From: Streptococcus moroccensis
GTDB taxonomy: Bacteria; Bacillota; Bacilli; Lactobacillales; Streptococcaceae
Assembly (NCBI RefSeq): GCF_030812835.1
Contig: NZ_JAUSTM010000015.1
Coordinates: 1 to 57,349 of the forward strand
DNA: 57,349 nucleotides
Direction: 5' to 3'
In this document: in pieces, positions 17,779 to 26,657 of the stretch
How the letters are laid out: every line of letters starts with the position of its first letter
How positions within the stretch are numbered: position 1 is the stretch's first letter
Notes under the pieces: generated by a model
Database searches by the model: none
What the model was told of the DNA's origin: nothing
What the model saw: the letters and a program-made list of their open reading frames with translations, nothing else
Made by a program: the position numbers and the translations under genes

Positions 17779-17822
17779 TCTTTATCTTGTACTTATAAAA
17801 TGTAACTGTAACAAGATAAAGA
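17779..17822 (+). promoter_or_regulatory. Lantibiotic promoter region with 12-base dyad
   Basis: TCTTTATCTTGT (17779-17790) and ACAAGATAAAGA (17811-17822) are perfect inverted repeats 20 bases apart. TATAAA at 17794-17799 lies between them and is a candidate -10. The dyad could be the regulator's operator or a 5' hairpin in the transcript. Confidence 0.5.
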
Positions 17823-17860
17823 TGCTTGATATTGATTTACTTTAACCGAGGAGAATAGCT

Positions 17861-18031
17861 ATGAAATCAACAAATAATCAAAGTATCGCAGAAATCGCAG
17901 CAGTAAATGCACTACAAGAAGTAAGTATGGAGGAACTCGACCAAATTATTGGTGCTGGAAACGGAGTAGTACTTACTCTTACTCACGAATGTAACCTAGC
18001 AACTTGGACTAAAAAACTAAAATGTTGTTAA
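17861..18031 (+). CDS. lanA: Lacticin-481/streptococcin A-FF22-type lantibiotic prepeptide
   Basis: 56 residues with a GGAG ribosome site. The leader (about 1-32) has the acidic helix typical of type II lantibiotics (VSMEELDQIIGA), ending in a Gly-Ala site of the double-glycine kind. The core begins GNGVVLTLTHECNLATW and ends LKCC, matching the group pattern G-V-x(2)-T-x-(S/T)-H-E-C-x-x-(N/A)-(S/T)-W-x(n)-C-C. Thr42 (or 39/41), Cys45, Thr49/51, Cys56 and Cys57-equivalents can form the A, B and C rings. Maturation needs LanM and LanT, which are not in the window, so the peptide is probably not processed unless enzymes are supplied elsewhere. Confidence 0.9.
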   Translation: MKSTNNQSIAEIAAVNALQEVSMEELDQIIGAGNGVVLTLTHECNLATWTKKLKCC

Positions 18032-18041
18032 TCATTTAAAT

Positions 18042-18233
18042 AGAAAAATTTTACTTAAGCACTCAAGTATTTTTATCTGTTACATATTAAGTCACCACTT
18101 GGATATTGTGAACTATGTTGGTAGTGTTATCTTTATAAATGATGAAACAGGTGAGGTCATTAAATCAACTCACGAGGATTTAAAAAAGAATAACTTGGAC
18201 TACAAGAAATTTATTTGTAATAAAAGTGTCTAG
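18042..18233 (+). pseudogene. C-terminal remnant of a peptide ABC exporter (probable lanT)
   Basis: The frame is open without its own start and reads ICYILSHHLDIVNY then SVIFINDETGEVIKSTHEDL, then NNLDYKKF before a TAG. This matches the H-loop and tail of exporter ATPase domains (S-H-x-L ... I-x-F-I-x-x-G-x-I/V-x-x-x-T-H-E-x-L). Position between lanA and lanF is where lanM-lanT lie in the streptococcin A-FF22 type of locus. An internal deletion of lanM and most of lanT explains it. Confidence 0.6.
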
Positions 18234-18286
18234 TACTTTAGTGTTGGCATTAACAAAAATTTAAAACGAAAGGTATGGATTATACA

Positions 18287-19195
18287 ATGACAGAAGTAAT
18301 AAAACTAAAAAAATTGAAGAAAAATTTTAAAGGAGTAGCATCAGTTGATTTAGAAAGACTTACAGTTAGAAAAGGGGAAATTTATGGTTTCCTTGGTCCT
18401 AATGGTGCAGGAAAAACTACGACAATGAAGATGATTCTATCATTAATTGAACCTACTTCTGGTTCAATTGAAGTAATGAACGCTCCAATTAACAAATCAA
18501 ACGATTGCCTAAAATATATAGGGTCAATGATTGAAGAACCTTCATACTATCCAAATTTAACAGGTTATGAAAATCTATTAGTTTTTCAAAAAATGTTAGG
18601 TTTTAAAGAAGAGAATATTTTAAAAACACTTGAACTTGTGGGGTTATCAGAAGAAAAAAATAGAAAAAAATTAGTAAAAGCCTACTCTTTGGGTATGAAA
18701 CAGCGTTTAGCCCTAGCATTTGCTTTAGTAAAAGAACCTCAGATATTATTATTGGATGAACCAACAAATGGATTAGATCCCTCTGGTATTCATGAGATAC
18801 GTGAATTGATTATTCGTTTGGCTAAAGAGGAAGGACTAACAATTTTCATTTCTAGTCATATTCTATCTGAAATTGAGCAGATTGCTGATAGAGTTGGAAT
18901 TATAAATCATGGGAGATTAGTATACGAGGGGGAAATTGAAAAAATAAATGCTAATAATTGGGTAGAGATTGAAGGAAAATTTGACATTGAAAAATTAAAA
19001 AATCTTTTTGGTGATAGTTTTAGTAATAGAAAAGTAGAATATACTGCAAAACTTATTAAAATCTGGAATGCTAATAACGAGCAAATCGCTAATATAGTCC
19101 GTTCCTTGGTTGAACTAGACTTTCCAATTTTTCGTGTAGAACATAGAAAAGAAAATCTCGAAGATATATTTTTAGAATTAACTAAGGAGTTATAA
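18287..19195 (+). CDS. lanF: LanF lantibiotic-immunity ABC ATPase
   Basis: About 302 residues from this ATG; the frame also has an ATG at 18275, but GAAAGG lies only one base before that one and 13 before this. Walker A GPNGAGKTTT, signature YSLGMKQRLALA, Walker B LLLDEPTNGLD and H-loop ISSHIL are all present. The C-terminal extension is normal for LanF/BcrA proteins. Together with the next two genes it forms the LanFEG pump that removes lantibiotic from the membrane and protects the cell. Confidence 0.88.
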   Translation: MTEVIKLKKLKKNFKGVASVDLERLTVRKGEIYGFLGPNGAGKTTTMKMILSLIEPTSGSIEVMNAPINKSNDCLKYIGSMIEEPSYYPNLTGYENLLVFQKMLGFKEENILKTLELVGLSEEKNRKKLVKAYSLGMKQRLALAFALVKEPQILLLDEPTNGLDPSGIHEIRELIIRLAKEEGLTIFISSHILSEIEQIADRVGIINHGRLVYEGEIEKINANNWVEIEGKFDIEKLKNLFGDSFSNRKVEYTAKLIKIWNANNEQIANIVRSLVELDFPIFRVEHRKENLEDIFLELTKEL

Positions 19196-19196
19196 A

Positions 19197-19952
19197 ATGG
19201 TTAATGCTTTACAAATAGAATTATTGAAAAGTCGTAGGACAAAATCGTTTATTATTACAATATTCCTCATGTTAATTGGATTCTTGTGGAATACAGTTAG
19301 TACTGGTAGTGAAATTAATTCAGTAAGTTATGACGGAGTTAGTGTGCTATTTAATAATCAAACAATGAATAGCTTTTTTCTTCCCATAGCTATTAGTATT
19401 TTCACTAGCCGTATAGTTTCTAATGAACTTGAAGGACAGACATTTAAGCTACAGGAATCAAACGGAACTACATTAACTCAAATTTTTTACAGTAAATTAA
19501 TTTTATCAACTGTTTTCTTTTTGATATTGGCTATTTTAGAAACAGTTGCAACGAATGTATTTGCAATGGTTAACGGAGTAAGTGTCCCTCTAACAATCAC
19601 TATTCTTCAAATTTTAGGACAACTATTGTCAAGTTTCAGTCTCATTTGCCTTTATTTAACTTTCGCAATGTTTACTGATAAACAAGGCTTATTGTTATCA
19701 TCAGGTTTTATAGGTGGCTTTATAGGTTTAATATTAGCATCCAAATCTACAATATTGTGGACATTCGCTATACCGTGGGTCGGCTGTTCTTATTTGTCTC
19801 CTTACAAATTTACTCTAATAAATAATTCAAGCTATCTTTATAAATTTGACCAATCAATATACTTTAGAGTTTTAATATATCTAATTTATTGTTTACTGTT
19901 ATATCTTCTTGTAAGAGGTATATTTTTGAAGAAAGAGAGACAAAGAAAATGA
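19197..19952 (+). CDS. lanE: LanE lantibiotic-immunity permease
   Basis: 251 residues, about six membrane helices, starting one base after lanF. The N-terminus (ALQIELLKSRRTKSFIIT) is typical of ABC-2-type immunity permeases of the LanE/MutE group. It would pair with LanG and LanF. Its stop overlaps the next start by 4 bases. Confidence 0.82.
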   Translation: MVNALQIELLKSRRTKSFIITIFLMLIGFLWNTVSTGSEINSVSYDGVSVLFNNQTMNSFFLPIAISIFTSRIVSNELEGQTFKLQESNGTTLTQIFYSKLILSTVFFLILAILETVATNVFAMVNGVSVPLTITILQILGQLLSSFSLICLYLTFAMFTDKQGLLLSSGFIGGFIGLILASKSTILWTFAIPWVGCSYLSPYKFTLINNSSYLYKFDQSIYFRVLIYLIYCLLLYLLVRGIFLKKERQRK

Positions 19953-20683
19953 GACATTATATTTCAGCTGAATGGAAAAAGCTGAATAAAATTCAGCTTT
20001 TAATAATTGGTGTTGTTTTTGTAGCATTATCAAGTTTTATTGGCTTAGGTACCTATTTTGCTAATCAATCAGTTTTAATTGATGGTACACAGGATAAAGT
20101 GATGTGGGGACAATTAACTTTCTATTATACGCAAATTCTTAATCCTCCAATGCTCGCAATTTTTATAGCAATATCTTTAATTCAAGAGTTTGAAAGAAAA
20201 AATTTGGAAATGTTATATTCAAATGCAGTATCTATCAAAAAGTTACTGATAAGCAAGCTATTTACCGTTACTGCATTAGTCATTCCAATTCAATTCCTCG
20301 TACTAATTGTTTATATTGTAGCTTTAAAAGTAGCTAATGTTGAACTCTCTTCTTTTGTCCTATTAACTTTAAAATGGACACTTTTATCTATTTTGAGCTC
20401 TTTATCAATTTTATGCATACAAGCGTTTGCCTATGCTAAAACTAGAAGTTTTGGTCAATCAATTGGCATTTCAGCTTTAGGCGCTATGGGCGGGTTCGTC
20501 TTATTGTTTTTGAATGAAAACTTAAATAAATTTTACCCATATTCTCAACTTATGATAGCATTGAGAAGTAGAGCCTTAGAAGATTTTTCACTATTAGAAC
20601 TTACTATTTTTATCTTTGTTAATCTTCTGTTTAGTGTGATTTTTTACAGATTAACATGTTATGAACTAGAAAAAAGAGGATGA
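19949..20683 (+). CDS. lanG: LanG lantibiotic-immunity permease
   Basis: About 244 residues, six membrane helices. I start at the ATG in ATGA overlapping lanE, giving MRHYISAEWKKLNKIQLL, the usual start for this family; the longer frame from 19889 lies inside lanE. It is the second permease of LanFEG. No terminator is evident after it. Confidence 0.8.
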   Translation: MRHYISAEWKKLNKIQLLIIGVVFVALSSFIGLGTYFANQSVLIDGTQDKVMWGQLTFYYTQILNPPMLAIFIAISLIQEFERKNLEMLYSNAVSIKKLLISKLFTVTALVIPIQFLVLIVYIVALKVANVELSSFVLLTLKWTLLSILSSLSILCIQAFAYAKTRSFGQSIGISALGAMGGFVLLFLNENLNKFYPYSQLMIALRSRALEDFSLLELTIFIFVNLLFSVIFYRLTCYELEKRG

Positions 20684-21109
20684 TGTAATTATGTAACTGC
20701 CTTAAATTAGACCAATTAATTGATAAATAAAATTTAGTATCTAATTGTTGTTATCTAACAATATACATGTTGCTCGCATGATAGTTAATGTTAGTCGAAA
20801 GAGCATTCCTAGTGCGATAACGTTTTAACCGATATAAGCTTTACTAATTCTCAGTCTTACTATCAGTATAAATAAGAATTGTTTCAGTTTTCTCGCTGTA
20901 TCAATTACAATAAGGCGTTTTCTACTTCGTGAGTTTATTATTTTCTATTACTTTGCTAAATCGGTTTACGTTTTTTCAATTGCGGTCTAGATATAATTGT
21001 TTTGTCATTTAGATTGCCTCTAGTTTTTTGTAGTGTAATCAAGTAGTTATAGGATGTTATGAATATATGTTCTAAAATGAATCAATATTTTATAGTCATT
21101 AGTTCGCAA
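20684..21109. other. Non-coding stretch after lanG
   Basis: About 430 AT-rich bases with no convincing gene on either strand. In the parental element layout the DUF3173 and integrase genes would be expected here, just before the repeat that follows, so this may be eroded element DNA. Confidence 0.4.
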
Positions 21110-21555
21110 TAAATAATAGAGTATCGCATTTTGATTGCGGAATCCTAGCATAGCAAGGTTTGACGTATTTTCAAAGCGATTAAAAATAGGGCGAATGAAA
21201 TCATTCCCCACTAAAACCCCACCAAGATTTTTTCTTGGTGGGGTTTGTTTTTTAGATTTATTTTAAGTAATGCTAATTCGATTAAAATTATTAGTAATAA
21301 ATAGTATCATTTAAATTTAAACAATAAAAATATACTTAATTTAAAAGTATTATTGTTAAAGATTTGACATCGATCAAACTTGTTAGAAAATAGAAATAGA
21401 ATTTTAGAAAACAAAAATCAATAAAAAATTAACGTCCAATCAATTAATTTTATTGTAGAAATAATCGCTTTGCATCAAAAGATATAAAGTGAGTTCATAA
21501 GAAATAGAGTTTTTGGAAAAATATTTATTTAATTTAATAAAATAAATAAAATATT
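21110..21555. repeat. 446-bp direct repeat, copy 1
   Basis: Nearly identical to 56644-57090 in the same orientation, with a few substitutions and small indels. It begins TAAATAATAGAGTATCGCA and ends in an AT-rich dyad (AAATATTTATTT / AAATAAATAAAATATT). It contains a strong terminator hairpin at 21213. In copy 2 the first seven bases belong to the att-like core; here they are preceded by GTTCGCAA instead of GTTACTCT. Confidence 0.9.
21213..21254 (+). terminator. Strong terminator in repeat copy 1
   Basis: AAAACCCCACCAAG pairs with CTTGGTGGGGTTT, followed by GTTTTTT. In copy 2 the same hairpin lies about 180 bases after an integrase gene. Confidence 0.8.
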
Positions 21556-21585
21556 TTCTATGTGTTTTGTTGCAAGTATTATATA

Positions 21586-23343
21586 TTAATTAATAAAGAG
21601 ATTGTAGATAGGATAGTCAGTAAAACGTTCTCTTTGCTCATTGGAAAATTCATTTTCAAATAAATATTCTGCTTGTTCTTTATAATCTAAAATACAATTT
21701 GCAGCAAATCTAATTTCTACTGATGTGTGGCTCATTAATGAACGAAGATAATTATTATCTTTTTTTGTTAATTTGTCTAAACGTTTTTTTATTTGTAGTA
21801 GATTAAGAATATTATTTTCAGAATTATCTATAGCTAATATCTTTTGAGCAAATTCTAAACAGGATAGCAAGGCATTTTGATCGTGTTTAGAATCAGCATA
21901 GTTTAATAATTTTAATAATCCAAGATCCATATTTTCAATTTTATTTCCACTTGACAAATATGATGAAAGATAATCAGAGATGTTAAAATTATCAATAAGT
22001 AGTAGCTGCTCTAATTCAACTGTTTCATATTTTGAAAATAACTGTTTATCTTTGTTGATTAGTACCATATCGTAATCACTAAAGTTATATAGTCTATAGC
22101 TTTTAGTTCCTTCGTTTTCTGGAATTAAAAATAGTAATACATGTACATTAGCAAATTGAATGACTTGAGTAGGATTATAGTCTACACGATCTAGAGTTAC
22201 CACTTGTTCATTTACGATACCATCATACAATAATTCAATTGTTCTAGCATCTTTTTGTGACCAACCTGTACTGTCAAGGTCAGTAGAAATTTTAAGTTTG
22301 TCTACTAATTCTTTTAAACGTATGTTCGCATTAAACGCTTTTTTCAGAAAATTAAAATCAATTTTAGCTATATTTTCATCACTAAACTCTAGTCTTTTTC
22401 TGTTTAAAATAATTCCTTTATTTTTTTGAAGCTCTATAATAAACTCTAATCCATCTAGTCTTTTTGAGAGAATATTTGAAAGTGAGTAATTAAGAGTTAG
22501 TGTTACTAAATCAGGTGTTTTTTGTATTTTTATCGAACAGCCATTATGAAAATCTATGGTGAAGTCATTCTTGGTTTCATAAGCAAAAGTTGTCTTATAT
22601 ACACGATCTTGTCCCTGAATTTGAACTAACATTTCTTTTTCTTCAAATATTTTTAAATTAGCAATATCGTCAATGAGAGGTTCAGGTATCCTAGCTCCTT
22701 TAGGTTTGTAATAAAGATCTAACTCACCAGATATTGCATAATCAAGAATGTCTAGATAATCCTTGCCAATAAATTTAAACTCTAAGTCTCCGTCAAATGA
22801 TTCCAAATTTTCAAAGAGAGATTCTTGGCTTCTCCAATCAATATGAGCAAATCCTTTCTGATATTTGCGTTTTTGAATAAAATTAAGAAATACAAAGTTT
22901 AACTTATCTTCATTGTTAGGGAGAGGTTTCATATGAATCGAAATATTCTTAATCTTTTTCTTTTTCTTATCGCTGGCTAATAAAACTTTCTTAATGACCT
23001 TTGGGGTTAGTGAAGCATAAGTGACGGTAGGGATATCATCTTTTAAATACACTACAAAGTAGAGTACACCACCTTCTGTCAGATAATGCTCCAAATTATT
23101 CCTGTTTATTGAGTATCCAACATTTTCTTTATAATATTCATCCTTACCTTTTACTTGAACTGGAATTCTCTCAACTAAATCAATATTTTGCTTTTTTATG
23201 TTTTTATAAAAATAGATATGACCGTCCCAGATGGGTTCTCTATCTCCTTCGGAAATTTCTCTGTTAATATGTTTAGATTTTTTTAATGCCAATTTCAAAT
23301 AATCGACAGCATCTTCTTCAATTTGCTTAGATGATTTAACCAT
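21586..23343 (-). CDS. DUF4365-type nuclease-like protein, possible stand-alone defence gene
   Basis: 585 residues. The N-terminal 100 residues hold EPIWDGHIYFY (about 37-47) and RIPVQVKGK (about 60-68), the D...QVKG layout of DUF4365 PD-(D/E)xK-like domains, followed by NRNNLEHYLTEGGVLYFVVY. The remaining about 450 residues are of unknown fold with a helical C-terminus. DUF4365 proteins often sit in defence islands. It stands alone on the minus strand between an element repeat and the lac operon. Possible roles: restriction of foreign DNA or an abortive-infection effector. Confidence 0.6.
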   Translation of the reverse strand: MVKSSKQIEEDAVDYLKLALKKSKHINREISEGDREPIWDGHIYFYKNIKKQNIDLVERIPVQVKGKDEYYKENVGYSINRNNLEHYLTEGGVLYFVVYLKDDIPTVTYASLTPKVIKKVLLASDKKKKKIKNISIHMKPLPNNEDKLNFVFLNFIQKRKYQKGFAHIDWRSQESLFENLESFDGDLEFKFIGKDYLDILDYAISGELDLYYKPKGARIPEPLIDDIANLKIFEEKEMLVQIQGQDRVYKTTFAYETKNDFTIDFHNGCSIKIQKTPDLVTLTLNYSLSNILSKRLDGLEFIIELQKNKGIILNRKRLEFSDENIAKIDFNFLKKAFNANIRLKELVDKLKISTDLDSTGWSQKDARTIELLYDGIVNEQVVTLDRVDYNPTQVIQFANVHVLLFLIPENEGTKSYRLYNFSDYDMVLINKDKQLFSKYETVELEQLLLIDNFNISDYLSSYLSSGNKIENMDLGLLKLLNYADSKHDQNALLSCLEFAQKILAIDNSENNILNLLQIKKRLDKLTKKDNNYLRSLMSHTSVEIRFAANCILDYKEQAEYLFENEFSNEQRERFTDYPIYNLFIN

Positions 23344-23682
23344 GAATAACCTCTTGAATAAGTAATTTTATACTAACATTATATCAATTTTTGTGAATAC
23401 TTTTCTATATCATACTTGTTGTTATTATTGTACAAAATGAAAAATCAGATTGTCACAAGTTGCAACTTTATCTAGATGACTATGAGAAGAGTACAAAAAG
23501 ACTGGAAAAATTTCTAAAAAACTTGAATTTTGATAACGGAGTTGACAAACAGTTTGACGAGGAGATTTCGTTATAGTATAAAGATATTCAAGATTTATTA
23601 GAAGCAAGCGCTTAATATTCAGATTTTGACTTAATTGTTCACACCTTAATAAGAAAATAGTAATAATAATTTATCTATGAGT
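23344..23682. other. Intergenic stretch with a decayed coding trace
   Basis: On the plus strand a frame around 23430-23575 reads KLQLYLDDYEKSTKRLEKFL then NLNFDNGVDKQFDEEISL before a TAG, with no good start codon or ribosome site. It looks like the tail of a lost gene. Nothing else is recognisable. Confidence 0.3.
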
Positions 23683-23737
23683 TTTGTTTAAAAAACAAAC
23701 AAAAAATGTTGAATAATGTTTAAGGAAGAGATATAAT
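23683..23737 (+). promoter_or_regulatory. lacR promoter and LacR-type operator
   Basis: TTTGTTT/AAACAAA form a perfect inverted repeat at 23683-23699. A promoter follows with -35 TTGAAT (23709) and -10 TATAAT (23732), 17-base spacer. AAACAAAC-type sequences recur before lacA and lacT, consistent with LacR operators. Confidence 0.65.
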
Positions 23738-23757
23738 AAAATAAAGGAGGCTGTAAA

Positions 23758-24513
23758 ATGAATAAATTTCAACGATTAGAAGAGATTACGAAATTGGTTA
23801 ACAAAAAAGGGACTGTTCGTATTTCTGAAATTATGGAATCTTTTGGTGTAACAGATATGACCGTTCGTAGAGACTTAATCGAACTGGAAGAACAAGGTTT
23901 GCTAAAAAAAATTCATGGTGGAGCAAGAAGTAATTCAGCTTTCCAATACCGAGAGATTTCACATAAAGAAAAACATACATTAAATATAGAAGAAAAACGC
24001 CATATTGCTAAATTAGCTGCAAATATCATTGAAGAAGGGGATACTATCTTTTTAGGTCCTGGTACTACGGTTGAGAGTTTTGCAGAAGAAATCAATAATC
24101 AACGATTGAGTGTCGTAACAAACTGTTTGCCTGTATTTAATATCTTACTTAAGAAAAAATCAGAGACATTTAAAGTTTTTCTCTTAGGAGGTGAGATGCG
24201 GCAGGTCACGGAATCATTTGTAGGAGAAGTGACAAATACAAGTCTAGAAAAAATGCACTTTAGTAAAATGTTTTTTAGTGCAAATGGTAATCGTGAAGAT
24301 GATGTTATGACTTCAACAGTTGAAGAGGCCTATACCCAACGTTTAGCGATTAGCCGATCGGTTGAACAATATCTTCTGCTAGATAGTTCAAAGATAGGCA
24401 AAGAGGATTTTTCAGTCTTTTGCCAACTTTCACAGTTAACAGGTGTTATAACCGATAAAAAAGACGAGGAAAAGGTCAGTCAACTCGCGAAATGGACGGA
24501 AATAATTAATTAA
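23758..24513 (+). CDS. lacR: Lactose phosphotransferase system repressor LacR
   Basis: 251 residues, DeoR family. N-terminal helix-turn-helix ([20 protein letters not shown], residues about 20-39), C-terminal sugar-phosphate-binding DeoRC domain with [18 protein letters not shown]. LacR represses the tagatose pathway and PTS genes and is released by tagatose-6-phosphate. It has its own promoter and terminator and lies directly upstream of lacA in the same orientation. Confidence 0.92.
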   Translation: MNKFQRLEEITKLVNKKGTVRISEIMESFGVTDMTVRRDLIELEEQGLLKKIHGGARSNSAFQYREISHKEKHTLNIEEKRHIAKLAANIIEEGDTIFLGPGTTVESFAEEINNQRLSVVTNCLPVFNILLKKKSETFKVFLLGGEMRQVTESFVGEVTNTSLEKMHFSKMFFSANGNREDDVMTSTVEEAYTQRLAISRSVEQYLLLDSSKIGKEDFSVFCQLSQLTGVITDKKDEEKVSQLAKWTEIIN

Positions 24514-24540
24514 CAAGGCTTAAATTCTTGCCAGGCATAA

Positions 24541-24556
24541 ATAATGTTAACATTAT
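24541..24556. promoter_or_regulatory. Perfect 16-base palindrome
   Basis: ATAATGTTAACATTAT is a perfect palindrome between lacR and its terminator. It may be a regulator site for the lac genes or a small stem in the lacR message. Confidence 0.35.
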
Positions 24557-24585
24557 CGTCTTCGCAGCTAGTTTGGTCATGATTT

Positions 24586-24619
24586 AAAAGAACATTCTAT
24601 GATGGATGTTCTTTTTTTT
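24586..24619 (+). terminator. lacR terminator
   Basis: AAGAACAT pairs with ATGTTCTT, followed by a run of T. Confidence 0.8.
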
Positions 24620-24621
24620 AG

Positions 24622-24691
24622 AAACAAACAAACAAAAACAAACAAAAAATAAACAAAAAGGGTTGACAAGATGTTTTTTAATGTTTATAAT
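24622..24691 (+). promoter_or_regulatory. lacA promoter with repeated LacR-type operator
   Basis: Tandem AAACAAAC/AAACAAAA repeats (24622-24658) lie just upstream of a good promoter: TTGACA at 24663 and TATAAT at 24686, 17-base spacer. This should drive lacABCD under LacR control. Confidence 0.75.
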
Positions 24692-24738
24692 ATAATTGTA
24701 AATCAAACAAAACAACATTTTTAAACAGGAGAAAACAG

Positions 24739-25164
24739 ATGACAGTTATTATTGGTGCTGATAAAGCAGGCTTAGAATTGAAAGAAATCGTTAAATCTTA
24801 TTTGGTAGAACTTGGTCATGATGTCCAAGATGTTTCTGCTGAAGGTCGTGATTTTGTTGATACAACACTAGCAGTAGCTAAAGAAGTAACTGCTAACGAT
24901 GTTAACCTAGGAATTGTAATTGATGCATACGGTGTTGGCTCATTTATGACGGCTACTAAAATTAAAGGCATGATTGCTGCTGAAGTCTCAGATGAACGTT
25001 CAGCTTATATGACCCGCGGACACAATAATTCTCGCATTATTACAATGGGGTCTGAAATTGTTGGTCCTGGCGTTGCAAAAAACATTGCTAAAGGATTTGT
25101 CGAAGGTGAGTATGACGGTGGTCGTCACCAAATCCGTGTCGACATGCTTAACAAAATGTGCTAA
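24739..25164 (+). CDS. lacA: Galactose-6-phosphate isomerase subunit A
   Basis: 141 residues of the RpiB/LacAB family, standard LacA length, opening [18 protein letters not shown]. With LacB it converts galactose-6-phosphate to tagatose-6-phosphate. LacA lacks the catalytic Cys loop carried by LacB, as expected. The ribosome site is CAGGAG. First gene of lacABCD. Confidence 0.95.
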   Translation: MTVIIGADKAGLELKEIVKSYLVELGHDVQDVSAEGRDFVDTTLAVAKEVTANDVNLGIVIDAYGVGSFMTATKIKGMIAAEVSDERSAYMTRGHNNSRIITMGSEIVGPGVAKNIAKGFVEGEYDGGRHQIRVDMLNKMC

Positions 25165-25196
25165 TAAAAAATAATATAATCAAGAGGTAAAATAAG

Positions 25197-25712
25197 ATGA
25201 AAATTGCTGTTGGCTGTGACCATATTGTAACAAACGATAAAATTGCTGTTGTTGACTACTTGAAGACTCAAGGTTATGAAGTCATTGATTGTGGAACCTA
25301 TGACAATGTTCGGACTCACTATCCAATTTTTGGAAAAAAAGTGGGTGAAGCTGTTGCGAGTGGTGAAGCAGATTTAGGTGTTTGTATCTGTGGAACTGGC
25401 GTTGGAATCAATAATGCTGTAAACAAAGTACCAGGAATTCGTTCAGCTTTGGTTCGTGATATGACCTCTGCAATCTACGCTAAAGAAGAGTTGAATGCTA
25501 ATGTAATTGGCTTTGGTGGTAAAATCACTGGTGGCTTATTAATGACGGATATTATTGAAGCATTTATCCATGCAGAATATAAACCAACTGAAGAAAACAA
25601 AGCGTTGATTGAAAAAATTGCAAAAGTTGAAAGTTTGAATCAAGGACAAGCTGATCCGCATTTCTTCGATGAGTTTTTAGAAAAATGGGATCGCGGAGAA
25701 TACCACGACTAA
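25197..25712 (+). CDS. lacB: Galactose-6-phosphate isomerase subunit B
   Basis: 171 residues, standard LacB length, RpiB family. It holds the loop [15 protein letters not shown] with the active Cys and the GCDHIVTND phosphate-binding start. Works as a LacAB complex. Preceded by AGAGGT and followed 10 bases later by lacC. Confidence 0.95.
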   Translation: MKIAVGCDHIVTNDKIAVVDYLKTQGYEVIDCGTYDNVRTHYPIFGKKVGEAVASGEADLGVCICGTGVGINNAVNKVPGIRSALVRDMTSAIYAKEELNANVIGFGGKITGGLLMTDIIEAFIHAEYKPTEENKALIEKIAKVESLNQGQADPHFFDEFLEKWDRGEYHD

Positions 25713-25722
25713 GAGGTGAATC

Positions 25723-26655
25723 ATGATTTTAACAGTCACTATGAATCCGTCGGTTGATATTGCTTATCAACTGGATGTCTTTAATCTAGATACGGTTAAC
25801 CGTGTTGCTGAAACACACAAAACCCCTGGAGGTAAGGGCTTAAATGTTACACGAGTTCTTTCTCAAGTCGGAGATGATGTTCTTGCTACTGGTATATTGG
25901 GTGGCAAAATCGGTGAATTTATCCAAAAGGAATTAGATCAAGTTGGTATTGAGCATGATTTTTCACCAATATCAGGAGAAACACGCAACTGTATTGCGGT
26001 TTTACATGAAGGTCAGCAAACAGAGATTTTAGAGTCAGGACCAACTATTTCTGATGAGGAAGGTAAAGCATTTTTAGAGCACTTTGAAAGCCTGGTTAAG
26101 CAAGTAAGTATTATTTCTATTTCAGGTAGCCTACCGAAGGGCTTGCCAGTGGATTTTTACTCTAAAATGATTGAGATTTGTGAGCGTTATCAGAAGCCTG
26201 TGGTGTTAGATTGTTCTGGCCAAGCCTTATTAGAAGTTTTGAAAGGACATGCAAAACCGACAGTAATCAAGCCCAATACAGAAGAATTGTCTCAGCTCTT
26301 AAATATGGAAGTTACGGGTGATACTAATGTCTTAAAAGCAGCTCTGGATCAAGATTTATTTGACGGAGTAGAATGGGTGATTGTATCACTAGGTTCGAAG
26401 GGTGCTTTTGCCAAACATATTGATTCGTATTATCAGGTGACGATTCCCAAAATAGAAGTAATCAACCCAGTAGGTTCGGGTGATTCAACGGTAGCAGGAA
26501 TTACATCAGCTCTTTACCATGCAGAATCAGATGAAGAGTTATTGAAAAAAGCCAATTGTTTGGGGATGTTAAATGCCCAGGAAAAACAAACCGGCCATGT
26601 TAATATGGCGAACTATTCAGCATTATTTGAACGTATTAAAGTAGAAGAGGTATAA
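25723..26655 (+). CDS. lacC: Tagatose-6-phosphate kinase
   Basis: 310 residues, PfkB/ribokinase family. N-terminal GGKGLNVTR segment and C-terminal catalytic [13 protein letters not shown] with Asp254 as base. It phosphorylates tagatose-6-phosphate to the 1,6-bisphosphate. Start has GAGGTGA; gap to lacD is 2 bases. Confidence 0.95.
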   Translation: MILTVTMNPSVDIAYQLDVFNLDTVNRVAETHKTPGGKGLNVTRVLSQVGDDVLATGILGGKIGEFIQKELDQVGIEHDFSPISGETRNCIAVLHEGQQTEILESGPTISDEEGKAFLEHFESLVKQVSIISISGSLPKGLPVDFYSKMIEICERYQKPVVLDCSGQALLEVLKGHAKPTVIKPNTEELSQLLNMEVTGDTNVLKAALDQDLFDGVEWVIVSLGSKGAFAKHIDSYYQVTIPKIEVINPVGSGDSTVAGITSALYHAESDEELLKKANCLGMLNAQEKQTGHVNMANYSALFERIKVEEV

Positions 26656-26657
26656 TC

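Noticed and set aside
19889..19948. N-terminal extension of LanG
   Set aside because: It lies inside lanE in another frame; the ATGA overlap gives the usual start.
20684..21109. Hidden lanM or integrase remnant
   Set aside because: I found no frame with recognisable motifs; it stays as non-coding.
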